62,797 bases of DNA from Lachnospiraceae bacterium (GCA_028694115.1 JAQUUB010000003.1:1-62797); one strand, 5' to 3'; counted from the stretch's first letter, positions 27,774 to 36,013 are shown. A program made the numbers and translations. Notes: a model not told the origin generated them from the letters alone.

Positions 27774-27827
27774 AAAACACTATATCTTATGTCGATCTTT
27801 TGGACCAAGCACAAGATATAGTGTTTT
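27774..27827 (-). promoter_or_regulatory. paired NrdR-like boxes doubling as hflX terminator stem
   Basis: Perfect 15-bp arms AAAACACTATATCTT and AAGATATAGTGTTTT. Each arm plus its flank reads as an NrdR box: ACACTATATCTTGTG (minus strand, 27824-27810) and ACACTATATCTTATG (plus strand, 27777-27791), against the consensus acaCwAtATaTwGtgt. Their centres are 33 bp apart, about three helical turns, as is usual for NrdR pairs. As RNA the same arms form a hairpin next to the hflX stop codon. NrdR itself is not in the window. Confidence 0.72.
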
Positions 27828-29055
27828 ATTTAGAAAGTCGTTCATACCAGTCTTTTGGCACAAAAGCCTTAATATAAATACCATTCTCACGATATTCTTC
27901 TGTTAATAATTCTCCGCATTTTCGCACATATTGTATTTTACCAGCTTCTTCATAAGGAAATACTCTTTCTAATAACATTCGGTTATCTCTTAGAAATTCT
28001 TCTAGTGCTTCCTTTACTTTTTGAAGTCCTTCCCCTGTTTTAGCTGAAATAGGAAGAGTTTTATCTGCTCTGAAATCTCTTAAATTCTGTTTTTCCTCTA
28101 TCTGATCCTGCTTATTAAACAACGTAAGAATCTGCTTATTTTCAACTTCTAATTCTCTTAACGTCTCATAAACTGTATGCATCTGTATTTCCATTGTCTG
28201 ACTGGAAGCATCTACAACATGGATAATTAAATTTGCATACTTTGCCTCCTCTAGCGTACTTCTGAATGCATCAATCAAATTATGTGGTAATTTTCTGATA
28301 AATCCTACCGTATCCGTTAACAGCACTTCCTGTCCCGAACCTAATTCCAAGGAACGCGTTGTTGGATCAAGTGTTGCAAATAGTTTATCCTCTTCTAACA
28401 CCTCTGAGCCCGTCAGCGCATTTAATAGCGTTGATTTCCCAGCATTTGTATAACCTACAATTGCCACAACAGGAATTCCTGTCTTTTCTCTCTGCTGGCG
28501 ATTGACGGTTCTATGGCACTTCACTTCTTTTAAATCTCTATTTAATGCCGCAATTCTATTCTTTATTAATCGGCGGTCCATCTCTAGTTTTTTCTCACCA
28601 GGACCTCTTGTTCCAATTCCACCACCTAAACGTGATAGGGAACTTCTAAGACCCACCAAACGAGCCAAACGATATTTCAGCTGTGCTAATTCTACTTGAA
28701 TCTTGCCTTCTGCGGTGGATGCACGTTCTGCAAAAATATCGAGAATAATTAACGTACGATCCATGATTTTCGTATTCAGATACTGCTCCATATTCCTTAT
28801 TTGAGCTGGAGAAAGCTCATCATCACAAATGATTCCTGTTGCCTGTGTCTCTTCTATTAAATTCAATAATTCCATTAACTTTCCTGTTCCAAGATAAGTA
28901 CCCGGATGGATTTGTTCCCTATTTTGGATTATCATTCCTAAAGTTTCTGCACCCGCAGTCTTTGCGAGCTCTTCAAGCTCTGATAAGCTCTCCTGTGTAT
29001 TTTCTTCTTCACTCGTACAAACCCCAACTAATATAACACGCTCTTTCTCGTCCAT
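27826..29055 (-). CDS. hflX: ribosome-associated GTPase HflX
   Basis: Translation-rescue GTPase that splits stalled 70S ribosomes in relatives. 409 aa. N-terminal HflX domain (GMIIQNREQIHPGTYLGTGK), the linker GGIGTRGPGEKKLEMDRR, then the G domain: G1 GYTNAGKST, G3 DTVGFI, G4 NKQD. AGGAG precedes ATG 29055. Upstream is a TPR lipoprotein gene with a short gap; downstream lies the nrdD promoter. Confidence 0.97.
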   Translation of the reverse strand: MDEKERVILVGVCTSEEENTQESLSELEELAKTAGAETLGMIIQNREQIHPGTYLGTGKLMELLNLIEETQATGIICDDELSPAQIRNMEQYLNTKIMDRTLIILDIFAERASTAEGKIQVELAQLKYRLARLVGLRSSLSRLGGGIGTRGPGEKKLEMDRRLIKNRIAALNRDLKEVKCHRTVNRQQREKTGIPVVAIVGYTNAGKSTLLNALTGSEVLEEDKLFATLDPTTRSLELGSGQEVLLTDTVGFIRKLPHNLIDAFRSTLEEAKYANLIIHVVDASSQTMEIQMHTVYETLRELEVENKQILTLFNKQDQIEEKQNLRDFRADKTLPISAKTGEGLQKVKEALEEFLRDNRMLLERVFPYEEAGKIQYVRKCGELLTEEYRENGIYIKAFVPKDWYERLSK

Positions 29056-29082
29056 TCAATCTCCTATTTCCTTAAATAATGG

Positions 29083-30135
29083 CTACCTTGTTTTTAAGAA
29101 TTCATACTCTCTTTTCGCTACTTTATCATCTGGATACAACTTCAAATAGCTCTCCATTAGAACGGCAGCTTTTTTAAAATTCGCCATATATTCATATGCA
29201 ACAATCTGATTATACTTGAGGCTCTGGAGCATATTGCTATTTTCAACCTCTAATCCCTTTTCAAATGCTGCTAAAGCATCCTCATATTTTTTATTTGCTA
29301 ACTGACATAATCCGAGCTGATTACATATCGTAACATCGTCTCCATTTTTTTCTAAATATGTTTTATAGAGAGACGCTGCATAATTCATGTCCCCTAGTGC
29401 CTGGTACGTACGCCCCAGATACAAAACGACACCATCTTCATCCGTTTTTCTTGCCTTTTCGAAACAATCTCTCGCATTTTCATAGTCTTCCAGGCAATAA
29501 TAGAGCTTCCCTTTTTGAAAATCTGTAATTTTCGTATCGAGCTTCATAGCCTGATCTAAATAATCATGTCCCTGCTCCTTATATCCATTTTGTGCCATAC
29601 TTTCGAAAATCCTGACATACATGTCGGGATTGTTTTTATCAAAATCTACTGCACTGTTAAAATCTCTGACAGCATCGTCATACAGCCCTTTTTCTAATCT
29701 TACGCGACCTCTTAAGCAATAAGCATCTGCTGATTTCGGTTTTAAATTAAGAATTGCTGTGTAAGTATCGATTGTTCCATCCAAATCACCTGACTTATAA
29801 AGAGCAGTTGCCAGGTAATAGGAAATATCATATTCCAAATCAGATACTTTCCCATTTGCCTGTGTTAACGCTAGTTCAAAATTTTTAATAGCCTTTTCAT
29901 AATCAGCAATTCCCATATATGCCATTCCACGACCACGATAAAGTAACTCTTTATTTTCTCCTCCGGATTCTGCTTCATCAAAATAGGATAATGCACCTTC
30001 ATAGTCAAGCTGCTCTATACTGTTCATACCTAATTGTGTTTTTGTCAGTTTATCATTCACAGAACTGCATCCACTTAATTGAATACATCCTACTAGGATC
30101 ACTGTACATACCACACGCCTTATTGTCTTCTTCAT
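29083..30135 (-). CDS. TPR-repeat lipoprotein
   Basis: 350-aa lipoprotein: signal peptide MKKTIRRVVCTVILVG followed by lipobox LSGC, then about eight tetratricopeptide repeats, for example YEGALSYFDEAESGG, YEKAIKNFELALTQ, LDGTIDTYTAILNLKPKSADAYC, YDDAVRDFNSAVDFD and YEDALAAFEKGLEVE. It would act as a protein-interaction scaffold on the outer face of the membrane. The start ATG 30135 follows GGATTGG, with a family 1 hairpin directly upstream. Client proteins are unknown. Confidence 0.88.
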   Translation of the reverse strand: MKKTIRRVVCTVILVGCIQLSGCSSVNDKLTKTQLGMNSIEQLDYEGALSYFDEAESGGENKELLYRGRGMAYMGIADYEKAIKNFELALTQANGKVSDLEYDISYYLATALYKSGDLDGTIDTYTAILNLKPKSADAYCLRGRVRLEKGLYDDAVRDFNSAVDFDKNNPDMYVRIFESMAQNGYKEQGHDYLDQAMKLDTKITDFQKGKLYYCLEDYENARDCFEKARKTDEDGVVLYLGRTYQALGDMNYAASLYKTYLEKNGDDVTICNQLGLCQLANKKYEDALAAFEKGLEVENSNMLQSLKYNQIVAYEYMANFKKAAVLMESYLKLYPDDKVAKREYEFLKTR

Positions 30136-30145
30136 AATATTCCAA

Positions 30146-30168
30146 TCCCGCATGCTTTAACATGCATT
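30146..30168 (-). repeat. start-proximal hairpin repeat, family 1, copy 3
   Basis: Plus strand CCCGCATGCTTTAACATGC then ATT, 10 nt upstream of the TPR lipoprotein start. One stem base differs from copies 4 and 5. Confidence 0.75.
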
Positions 30169-30371
30169 CTTTTGTTTCTACATCAATCTCTTAAAGTATA
30201 TCAAAATTTGTAGAAAAAAAGTATCTTTTTCATATTAAAATTGCAAAATTTTAGGAATTCATTTATAATATGTATAGTTTAAGTCAATTAAACATATTTA
30301 TACCTATATACATGCTTTTGTATGTACTTAGATAAATTATTGAATATTATATCCTTAGGGGGAATCACATC

Positions 30372-30713
30372 ATGACTTTTTCAAAGCGTGAACCTGTTTT
30401 GGTTCTTGTATTTTCTATCATAACCTGTGGTATTTATTATTTATATTGGATTTATAAGGTAAGTGAGGAATTAGGAACTTATTTACAAAATGATAATAAT
30501 CCTGTTCTCGAATTAATTCTTTGTTTTTTTTGTGCTCCTTATACCATCTATTGGTCCTATAAGACAGGTCAGCAGATTTTTGTTGCACAGGATAGAGCTG
30601 GTTTACCTAGACCACAAGATAATGCCATTGTATACTTAATATTATGTCTATTTGGTTTAGGTCCTATTGCAGCATTAATTATTCAAAGTACATTAAATGA
30701 AATTAATGAATAA
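30372..30713 (+). CDS. DUF4234 membrane protein
   Basis: 113 aa. N-terminal signature SKREPVLVLVFSIITCGIYYLYWIYKVSEEL is split here into the SKREP motif, a first membrane segment and the YWIYK motif typical of DUF4234; further hydrophobic segments at about 42-60 and 88-106. Start ATG has GGGGG upstream. The gene is divergent from the TPR lipoprotein and overlaps the next gene. Function unknown. Confidence 0.82.
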   Translation: MTFSKREPVLVLVFSIITCGIYYLYWIYKVSEELGTYLQNDNNPVLELILCFFCAPYTIYWSYKTGQQIFVAQDRAGLPRPQDNAIVYLILCLFGLGPIAALIIQSTLNEINE

Positions 30714-31143
30714 TAATAAAAATAGAAAAACGCGGTTTTTTAAAGCCGCGTTTTTTGTGGTGTTATTCACTTTTATTTTATACTTTATTTTTTATGCTAC
30801 AGGCATCCATACCTTATGCTATACAAAAGCTTTTACTGGTTTTCCGTGTCCCGGATGTGGGATGACTAGAGCTTATCTGGCACTTTTTCATTTAGACTTT
30901 AAGAGTGCTTTTTATTATCATCCGCTATTTTTGTTACCAATCGTTGTTGTCGTTTTACAATTCATACAATTTAAGACAGGGCATAAATTTAGTAAGTGGC
31001 TATGGGTCCTATTACTTTTCCTATTACTATTTACTTATGTTATCCGCATGATTCTATATTTTCCAAATAGGGAACCTATGACATATGATGAAACAGCTTA
31101 TTTACCCCGACTTCTTCGTATGATATTTTCTCTTTTAAAATGA
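30697..31143 (+). CDS. DUF2752 membrane protein
   Basis: 148 aa (or 145 from ATG 30706). Contains the DUF2752 hallmark GFPCPGCGMTRAYLAL after the first membrane helix, then YHPLFLLP, and two more helices. The start overlaps the end of the DUF4234 gene by 8-17 nt and no good ribosome binding site is seen, so it probably depends on reinitiation. Codons for residues about 11-20 form a terminator-like hairpin. Role unknown; the CPGCGMTR motif suggests a metal or redox site. Confidence 0.8.
   Translation: MKLMNNNKNRKTRFFKAAFFVVLFTFILYFIFYATGIHTLCYTKAFTGFPCPGCGMTRAYLALFHLDFKSAFYYHPLFLLPIVVVVLQFIQFKTGHKFSKWLWVLLLFLLLFTYVIRMILYFPNREPMTYDETAYLPRLLRMIFSLLK
30727..30756 (+). terminator. terminator-like hairpin inside the DUF2752 gene
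   Basis: AAAACGCGG/CCGCGTTTT stem, 10-nt loop, then six T residues. It begins 14 bp after the DUF4234 stop codon and so looks like that gene's terminator, but lies within the DUF2752 reading frame. Confidence 0.7.
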
Positions 31144-31169
31144 TTGTAACTCATTCATTTATTTTTCAA

Positions 31170-31598
31170 CTAATGAATTGTTATTAATTTTTGTTCTTTT
31201 ATCTGCTCCTTCTTTTCTACCTTTGGAATCATCATTTTCAAGATTCCATTTTCGAATTTTGCATTGATTTGCTCCTGTCTTAACTCTTCTCCTACATAGA
31301 AACTTCTCTGGAAATGTCCTGAATAACACTCTCTTCTTATGAATTTTCCTTCCTGATTCTTCTCTTCATTCGATTCTTGATGTGATGCCTTTATTGTTAA
31401 ATAACCATTTTTCAGCTCTGCCGCTATATCTTCTTTGGAGAAGCCAGGTAACTCAAGATCCATCTCATAGCAATTATCATACTCCTTAATATCTGTATTC
31501 ATTTGTAGAGCCCCTAAACTCGAATTAAATTGTGGAGAGAAAAATTCATTAAATAAATCATTTGTAAAATTGTTTTTGAAAATACTTGGTAATAACAT
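31170..31598 (-). CDS. Hsp20/alpha-crystallin small heat-shock protein
   Basis: Holdase chaperone, 142 aa. Short N-terminus MLLPSIFKNNF, then the crystallin domain: TDIKEYDNCYEMDLELPGF (split in strands 2-3), GYLTIKASH, FIRRECYSGHFQRSFYVGEE, and the conserved FENGILKMMIPK near the end (A-x-x-x-n-GvL motif). The I-x-I/V tail is LITIH. ATG 31598 is preferred to the ATG six bases upstream because AAGGAG has 7 nt spacing to it. Has its own promoter with an operator-like dyad. Confidence 0.95.
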   Translation of the reverse strand: MLLPSIFKNNFTNDLFNEFFSPQFNSSLGALQMNTDIKEYDNCYEMDLELPGFSKEDIAAELKNGYLTIKASHQESNEEKNQEGKFIRRECYSGHFQRSFYVGEELRQEQINAKFENGILKMMIPKVEKKEQIKEQKLITIH

Positions 31599-31646
31599 AG
31601 TCATTCTCCTTTCCTAACTAAATAATCTTAGTCTTTTGCTTGTTTT

Positions 31647-31688
31647 ATCTGTTATATATGTTATATTACAGATGTTTTATTTTGTCAA
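31647..31688 (-). promoter_or_regulatory. promoter and dyad upstream of hsp20
   Basis: TTGACA (31688-31683), 17 bp, TATAAC (31665-31660). An inverted repeat with arms ATCTGTTATAT/ATATTACAGAT (31647-31673, one mismatch) covers the -10 and part of the spacer. It is not a CIRCE element; the repressor is unknown. Confidence 0.7.
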
Positions 31689-31744
31689 TGCCACTCAAAA
31701 TAATTTATAGTTACTTAATATATTTTACACTTGCTTTATCATTA

Positions 31745-32881
31745 TTACTGCTTCTCAATTTTATATCTTGCTTCTGTTACCAGCCAATTGACACGAAATA
31801 ACTGCATGATCTGCCAGTAACCAGCTCCTTTTATACCGTATTCCTCAATTAAATTTAATTTTGCCTGAATACTTCTTGCATCCTCAAACCACACCTCATG
31901 GATAACATTATCCTCCGTATATTGGAAAAACGGTGATTGCGACTCTTCATCGAATTGAATAGGTACCCCATATTTAATTGCTAGTCTTACTGCTTCCACA
32001 TTTCCAATTGTTTTTGCTTTTGTCGTCCCTTTTTCAAACGGCAATGGCCAATCATACCCGTAGTTGGGGATTCCCATCGTTATTTTTTCTTTTGGAATTG
32101 CTGTTACTGCATAATCTAAAACTTTTTTTACAGAAGGAATTGGAGATACTGCCATTGGTGGACCATAGGTATATCCCCACTCATAAGTCATAATGAGCAC
32201 CTGATTTGCCACTTTACCTAGTGCCTCATAATCTTTTCCCTCATATAATAATCCTGTCTGATCTTTTGATGTTTTCGGTGCAAGTGCAACAGATACCTGA
32301 TACCCCTTCTCATTCATAGCCGCTGTTATTTTGGTCACAAATGCAACAAATGCCTCTCTGTCTTCCTTTTTGATGTACTCAAAATCAATGTCGAGTGCTT
32401 TAAATCCCTTTGTGCTCATCATACTAAGTAATTCCTCTATCAGCCTTTGTATGGCTGATTCATTATTTACAATTGCCGATATTAATTCATTGCTAAACGC
32501 ACCATTAGGTCCAAATGGTGTCAGGGTAAGGGCTGGTATGACTCCAAACTCAATCGCTGATTTTATCATAGGAACATCATCCCATAGAGGACTGAGTAGC
32601 TCACCCTCTCCTGTAAATCCATAAGAAAAAACTGACAGCCATGTCAGATATGGGAGTGTTTCCTTTAAAACATAGGTACTGATAAAGGGGTAGGCATATC
32701 CATTTGTAAATATACTACGGTTTCTTTCCATTTCCCCCTTATTAATATATAACGCTTGCCCTACAGCTAATTCATATGGAGCGATAAGCTGATTATCAAA
32801 GATAATTACTTCGGTTGTGACTTCAAATTGTTTTGCAATCAGGTCGACGGTGTCATTTGCTTTTACAATATATATTTCCAT
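31745..32881 (-). CDS. LysM/GH18 spore cortex-lytic enzyme (SleL/YaaH-like)
   Basis: 378 aa. Begins with a LysM domain (IYIVKANDTVDLIAKQF, about 2-45) and continues as a GH18 barrel with LTWLSVFSYGF, the catalytic strand FKALDIDFEY (acid Glu), VSVALAPKTS, VLIMTYEWG and GIPNYGYDW. This is the SleL/YaaH N-acetylglucosaminidase architecture that degrades cortex fragments in germination. The gene could be sporulation-controlled, but no sigma-E/G site was identified. ATG 32881 has AGGAATAG before it; the frame upstream to 32980 runs through the ROK gene's terminator and is not coding. Confidence 0.88.
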   Translation of the reverse strand: MEIYIVKANDTVDLIAKQFEVTTEVIIFDNQLIAPYELAVGQALYINKGEMERNRSIFTNGYAYPFISTYVLKETLPYLTWLSVFSYGFTGEGELLSPLWDDVPMIKSAIEFGVIPALTLTPFGPNGAFSNELISAIVNNESAIQRLIEELLSMMSTKGFKALDIDFEYIKKEDREAFVAFVTKITAAMNEKGYQVSVALAPKTSKDQTGLLYEGKDYEALGKVANQVLIMTYEWGYTYGPPMAVSPIPSVKKVLDYAVTAIPKEKITMGIPNYGYDWPLPFEKGTTKAKTIGNVEAVRLAIKYGVPIQFDEESQSPFFQYTEDNVIHEVWFEDARSIQAKLNLIEEYGIKGAGYWQIMQLFRVNWLVTEARYKIEKQ

Positions 32882-32921
32882 ATCTATTCCTATCTGCACA
32901 TTACTACATGCGACAACAAAA

Positions 32922-32950
32922 AAGTTTTCATATTTAATATATGAAAACTT
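32922..32950 (-). terminator. terminator downstream of the ROK gene
   Basis: AAGTTTTCATAT/ATATGAAAACTT with a 5-nt loop, then a T-run on the minus strand. Confidence 0.85.
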
Positions 32951-33026
32951 CCTCTTCTCTGTCCATGTAATTCGATGCATTCCACAAAAAGTACTCCATT
33001 GCAGTTGGAATTCCCAGTGAGACCAT

Positions 33027-33980
33027 CTAAAGCTTTCTACTCTGTTCGAATGAAAGATCTAATAAACCTTTATGATAAAGTTCCATTTCACCCTCTACAA
33101 AATGAATCACTGGAATTCTTTTCTTTGGTATAGAACACTCCAATTTCTCTTCTAATGTCCTTATATCTGTTTCTAGAATCTCTTCACCTGAGATTGCAAT
33201 GTCAGAAACGTCTAAGACGGCTGATACAATCATAATTGCTTCCCTCAAAACTTCTATCGTCCCTTTTGACTCATCACAAACATATTCCAGTTCTCCAGCA
33301 CATCCATGCGCCCCATGTAGCACCTGTCCTTCAGCAATCATTCCAAGTCCAATGCATCCATGATTCATGAAAATATGAGCAAAGTTTCTCCAATTTCCAC
33401 GTTCTGAAATAACAATTGCATTAACATCATTCTGCATTAACACAACAACATTAAGAGTTTTCTCAATCTGTTGTTTTAGCTCCTTTCCTTCAAGCCGCGA
33501 AAGGTAGGGTAGGTAATCTATCGAGTCACCATTAACTACACCTGGTATCCCGATTGACACAAATGATAGTTTCGGATAATCTTGCTTTTTCTTCGTCAGA
33601 ATCTGAATGATTTCTTCCCTGCATCCATTTTCTGTAATGTTTTCTACTACTTCTTCTTTTAGATTCCCACATGCATCATAAATCCGGATAATAATCTTAA
33701 ATTCTTTCACAATCATATTTAAATAATATTGGTAATCAGGATTCATACAAAAAACAGCACCTGGTCTTCCTCCGCTTGATTCTTCTTGAATGCCTAGAAT
33801 TTCACCTGTTTCTAACAAGGAACGAATGGCTACCGTAACCGTTGGAAATGTAAGTCCTGCTTCCTTTGATAATTCTTTCTTTCCTATCATTCCATTTCTA
33901 ATTATAATATCTCTAATATTCCTTCGATTCGATTGTTTCACTTGTTCAAAATGTGCTAATTTTTCTTCATTATTTTCCAT
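33027..33980 (-). CDS. ROK-family transcriptional regulator
   Basis: 317 aa. N-terminal winged helix (about 15-75: SNRRNIRDIIIRNGMIGKK and the recognition helix TFPTVTVAIRSLLETG) followed by an actin-like ROK domain with VSIGIPGVVNG, MQNDVNAIV and GLGMIAEGQVLHGAHGCAGELEY. The zinc-binding Cys cluster of sugar-sensing ROK repressors is not complete, so the effector is uncertain. Lone gene with no sugar operon nearby. ATG 33980 has GATAGG and sits 10 nt after a family 1 hairpin. Confidence 0.88.
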   Translation of the reverse strand: MENNEEKLAHFEQVKQSNRRNIRDIIIRNGMIGKKELSKEAGLTFPTVTVAIRSLLETGEILGIQEESSGGRPGAVFCMNPDYQYYLNMIVKEFKIIIRIYDACGNLKEEVVENITENGCREEIIQILTKKKQDYPKLSFVSIGIPGVVNGDSIDYLPYLSRLEGKELKQQIEKTLNVVVLMQNDVNAIVISERGNWRNFAHIFMNHGCIGLGMIAEGQVLHGAHGCAGELEYVCDESKGTIEVLREAIMIVSAVLDVSDIAISGEEILETDIRTLEEKLECSIPKKRIPVIHFVEGEMELYHKGLLDLSFEQSRKL

Positions 33981-33990
33981 TATATACCTA

Positions 33991-34045
33991 TCCGCATGCT
34001 TTAGCATGCATTCAAATCAAAAGTTGAACACGTTTTTTGTTCAAC
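33991..34045 (-). repeat. family 1 hairpin repeat, copy 4 (composite)
   Basis: Hairpin GCATGCTTTAGCATGC (33994-34009), then a 13-bp gap and a second hairpin with arms GTTGAACA/TGTTCAAC (34023-34045) identical over 23 bp to the one upstream of ktrB. Confidence 0.82.
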
Positions 34046-34163
34046 CTTACATCTATCTGCTTACAAATCCAATAGGGAAAAGAATCCATATGCTTAAGTA
34101 TGCTCACTTATTAAAGTATCTTTAAAAAGTAGTTTAAATGAAAGATCATGATTTGTCAATATA

Positions 34164-34574
34164 TCATGATCTGCATTTTTCACATATCCCATATAAAATT
34201 GATTTATCACATTGCAATTCAAATCCATGTTTCTCATAAATATGGTTTACTATTTCATTCATAAAATCGCACTCTAAATGTATGATTCCTCCACACTTTT
34301 TACATTTCAAATGGAGGTGTTTGTCACATTCATGACCTTTTCTAATATATTGAAAGGAAGCCATTTCTCCTTTCGGAGCAGGATATTTTAAAATGCAGCC
34401 CTCTTGCGCAAGCTTTTCAAGATATCGATAAATCGTAGTTTTATTCACTTCACTATTTTGTTCTTTTAAATAAACAGAGATATCATGTACATTTACTGTA
34501 CGATTCGTATTGTTCTGCAAATATTCCATGATTTTAGTCCGACTAGTTGTCGTATAGCTCTGGGCTGTTTTCAT
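34164..34574 (-). CDS. Fur-family metalloregulator
   Basis: 136 aa. The winged helix holds TKIMEYLQNNTNRTVNVHD and the recognition segment NKTTIYRYLEKLAQEG; the metal domain has the HECDKHLHLKCKKCG cluster (regulatory His residues plus CxxC) and a second C-x-x-C, GICEKC, at the end, which make the structural Cys4 zinc site. Fur, Zur and PerR cannot be told apart safely. The start is ATG 34574, the second of a tandem pair with GAGG at 6 nt. It lies 22 bp after the exporter gene and probably regulates it. Confidence 0.9.
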   Translation of the reverse strand: MKTAQSYTTTSRTKIMEYLQNNTNRTVNVHDISVYLKEQNSEVNKTTIYRYLEKLAQEGCILKYPAPKGEMASFQYIRKGHECDKHLHLKCKKCGGIIHLECDFMNEIVNHIYEKHGFELQCDKSILYGICEKCRS

Positions 34575-34596
34575 CATAAACCTCATATTTTTCTAA

Positions 34597-35451
34597 TTAT
34601 AATGTAATCTTTAATAATTCTATGATTGTCCCCCATATAACTCCTGATGCATACAAAATGAGTACAATACTAAGATTTTGCCTTATATTCCTATTCAAAC
34701 GGAATAAAATAAGAATACCAACGCCTGCGCTCACAAGTAATCCTGCTATTAAAGCTCCTGTAGAAATCATTCCCTGTAGATATAATTCTGTAATTACAAT
34801 GGATGCAGCACAATTAGGAACAAGACCTACAATGCCCGCAACGAAAACTCCAACAAAAGGAAGATTCGTAAAAATTGCAGAAATATTATTTTCTCCGATG
34901 TAACTAATTCCCATATTTAGCAAAAAGGAAATCAAAAATAAAAATACAAAAATTTTCAACGTATGTTTCGATGCCGAAATCAAAACACCTTCCTCACAGC
35001 TACATTTCTCATGCTTACATACCGTATGAATATCCATTGCCTTTTCTTGTTTTTTTAGAATCTTCACATAAACGAATTCTATGATAAAACCTGTTATGAT
35101 TCCAATCAGTACCTTTAAGATGAGAATCTTAATAATAATAGCCGGAGCAACGGATGCTGAAATCATAATAGGAAACATTTCATCTGAGGTCGAAAGATAG
35201 ACAGATAATAATGTACCAATCGTAATGATTCTCCCTGCGTAAAGGCTAGATGCTGATGCAGAAAATCCACACTGTGGAAAAGCTCCCAATATTCCACCAA
35301 TCAATGGACCAAATTTCCCTGACTTTTGAATCAGGCTCATCGATTTATGACCTGCTTTATGCTCTAATAACTCCATTACTAAATAAGTAAGAAAAAGAAA
35401 TGGTAACAATCTTAAATTATCAACAAGTGTATCAGAAAACGCATCAAACAT
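34597..35451 (-). CDS. ArsP_2-type (PF11449) heavy-metal exporter
   Basis: 284-aa polytopic membrane protein, around nine to ten hydrophobic segments in two symmetric halves. The two inverted-repeat signatures are GAFPQCGFSASASSLYAGR and LVPNCAASIVITELYLQG, each with a Pro-x-Cys in the membrane, and a cytosolic loop HTVCKHEKCSCEEG offers metal ligands. Relatives are annotated as arsenic efflux or putative manganese transporter; the ion is not established. GGAGG precedes ATG 35451. The gene sits behind a promoter with a TTGCA-type dyad and ahead of a Fur-family gene, which suggests metal-responsive control. Confidence 0.85.
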   Translation of the reverse strand: MFDAFSDTLVDNLRLLPFLFLTYLVMELLEHKAGHKSMSLIQKSGKFGPLIGGILGAFPQCGFSASASSLYAGRIITIGTLLSVYLSTSDEMFPIMISASVAPAIIIKILILKVLIGIITGFIIEFVYVKILKKQEKAMDIHTVCKHEKCSCEEGVLISASKHTLKIFVFLFLISFLLNMGISYIGENNISAIFTNLPFVGVFVAGIVGLVPNCAASIVITELYLQGMISTGALIAGLLVSAGVGILILFRLNRNIRQNLSIVLILYASGVIWGTIIELLKITL

Positions 35452-35469
35452 AAGAACCTCCAAAATAAT

Positions 35470-35537
35470 AAAATGCAACTTATTTGCTTTTGCATCTTTG
35501 TTGCATTTTATTATAGCATGAAATTTACATATGTCAA
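35470..35537 (-). promoter_or_regulatory. promoter and dyad operator of exporter-fur operon
   Basis: TTGACA (35537-35532), 16 bp, TATAAT (35515-35510). Immediately downstream an interrupted palindrome AAAATGCAA/TTGCATTTT (35470-35509) with an additional ATGCAA and GCAAAT inside forms a run of TGCAA half-sites over the start of transcription. Probable site of the co-transcribed Fur-family protein. Confidence 0.72.
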
Positions 35538-35572
35538 TTACGATTCAAATACCATTCCCAAAAATAAATTTC

Positions 35573-36013
35573 TTAGAACTTTCCCGGATAATCCGTACCA
35601 GTTTCATTTTCTATTAGCTGCATGTATCTTTCTGTTTCCTGTTCCATATTTAAGAAAGTATCAAAAGCCATTAAAAGCATGGCATCCGGATTACTCTGCA
35701 TATCGTATTTTCCCCGATCCATAAAAGACTTGAAATGATCAATCTGCCATATCAGGATATCTATCACACTTCTTTCACAAATCTTCTTTTCACAGAGAAA
35801 CTGTTGATGATTCATATAATAGATAAATTCACGGAAGATATCTTCTGATTCATCAAGCTTTCTGCAGAACTCCCTATAAAAATCCTCTCCTTTTTTCGAG
35901 TAACCACATAATTCCTTTGCCCACTCATAGGCTCTCTCTTTATCATTAGTCGAAATGTCTCTTTCTTTGTTTATCATACCCATACCTTCTCTATTGTTAT
36001 TCTGATTCCCCAC
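35573..36013 (-). CDS. conserved hypothetical protein (Lachnospiraceae-type)
   Basis: Up to 146 aa, soluble and acidic, no signal or membrane segment. Helical throughout with KERAYEWAKELCGYSKKGEDFYREF near the N-terminus reading as one long helix (key residues Trp, Cys, Tyr), then FREFIYYMNHQQFLC, VIDILIWQIDHFKSFMDR and MLLMAFDTFLNME. No catalytic motif recognised. The start is unclear: GTG 36013 has GAGG at 8 nt, ATG 35977 has AGAAGG at 7 nt. Divergent from the DUF4422 gene. Confidence 0.75.
   Translation of the reverse strand: MGNQNNNREGMGMINKERDISTNDKERAYEWAKELCGYSKKGEDFYREFCRKLDESEDIFREFIYYMNHQQFLCEKKICERSVIDILIWQIDHFKSFMDRGKYDMQSNPDAMLLMAFDTFLNMEQETERYMQLIENETGTDYPGKF

Noticed and set aside
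31153..31178. ATTCATT/AATGAAT hairpin as terminator between the DUF2752 and hsp20 genes
   Set aside because: Weak AT-only stem with a long loop; not distinguishable from background in this AT-rich region.
31599..31690. CIRCE element at the hsp20 promoter
   Set aside because: The dyad present (ATCTGTTATAT/ATATTACAGAT) does not match the CIRCE TTAGCACTC/GAGTGCTAA arms.
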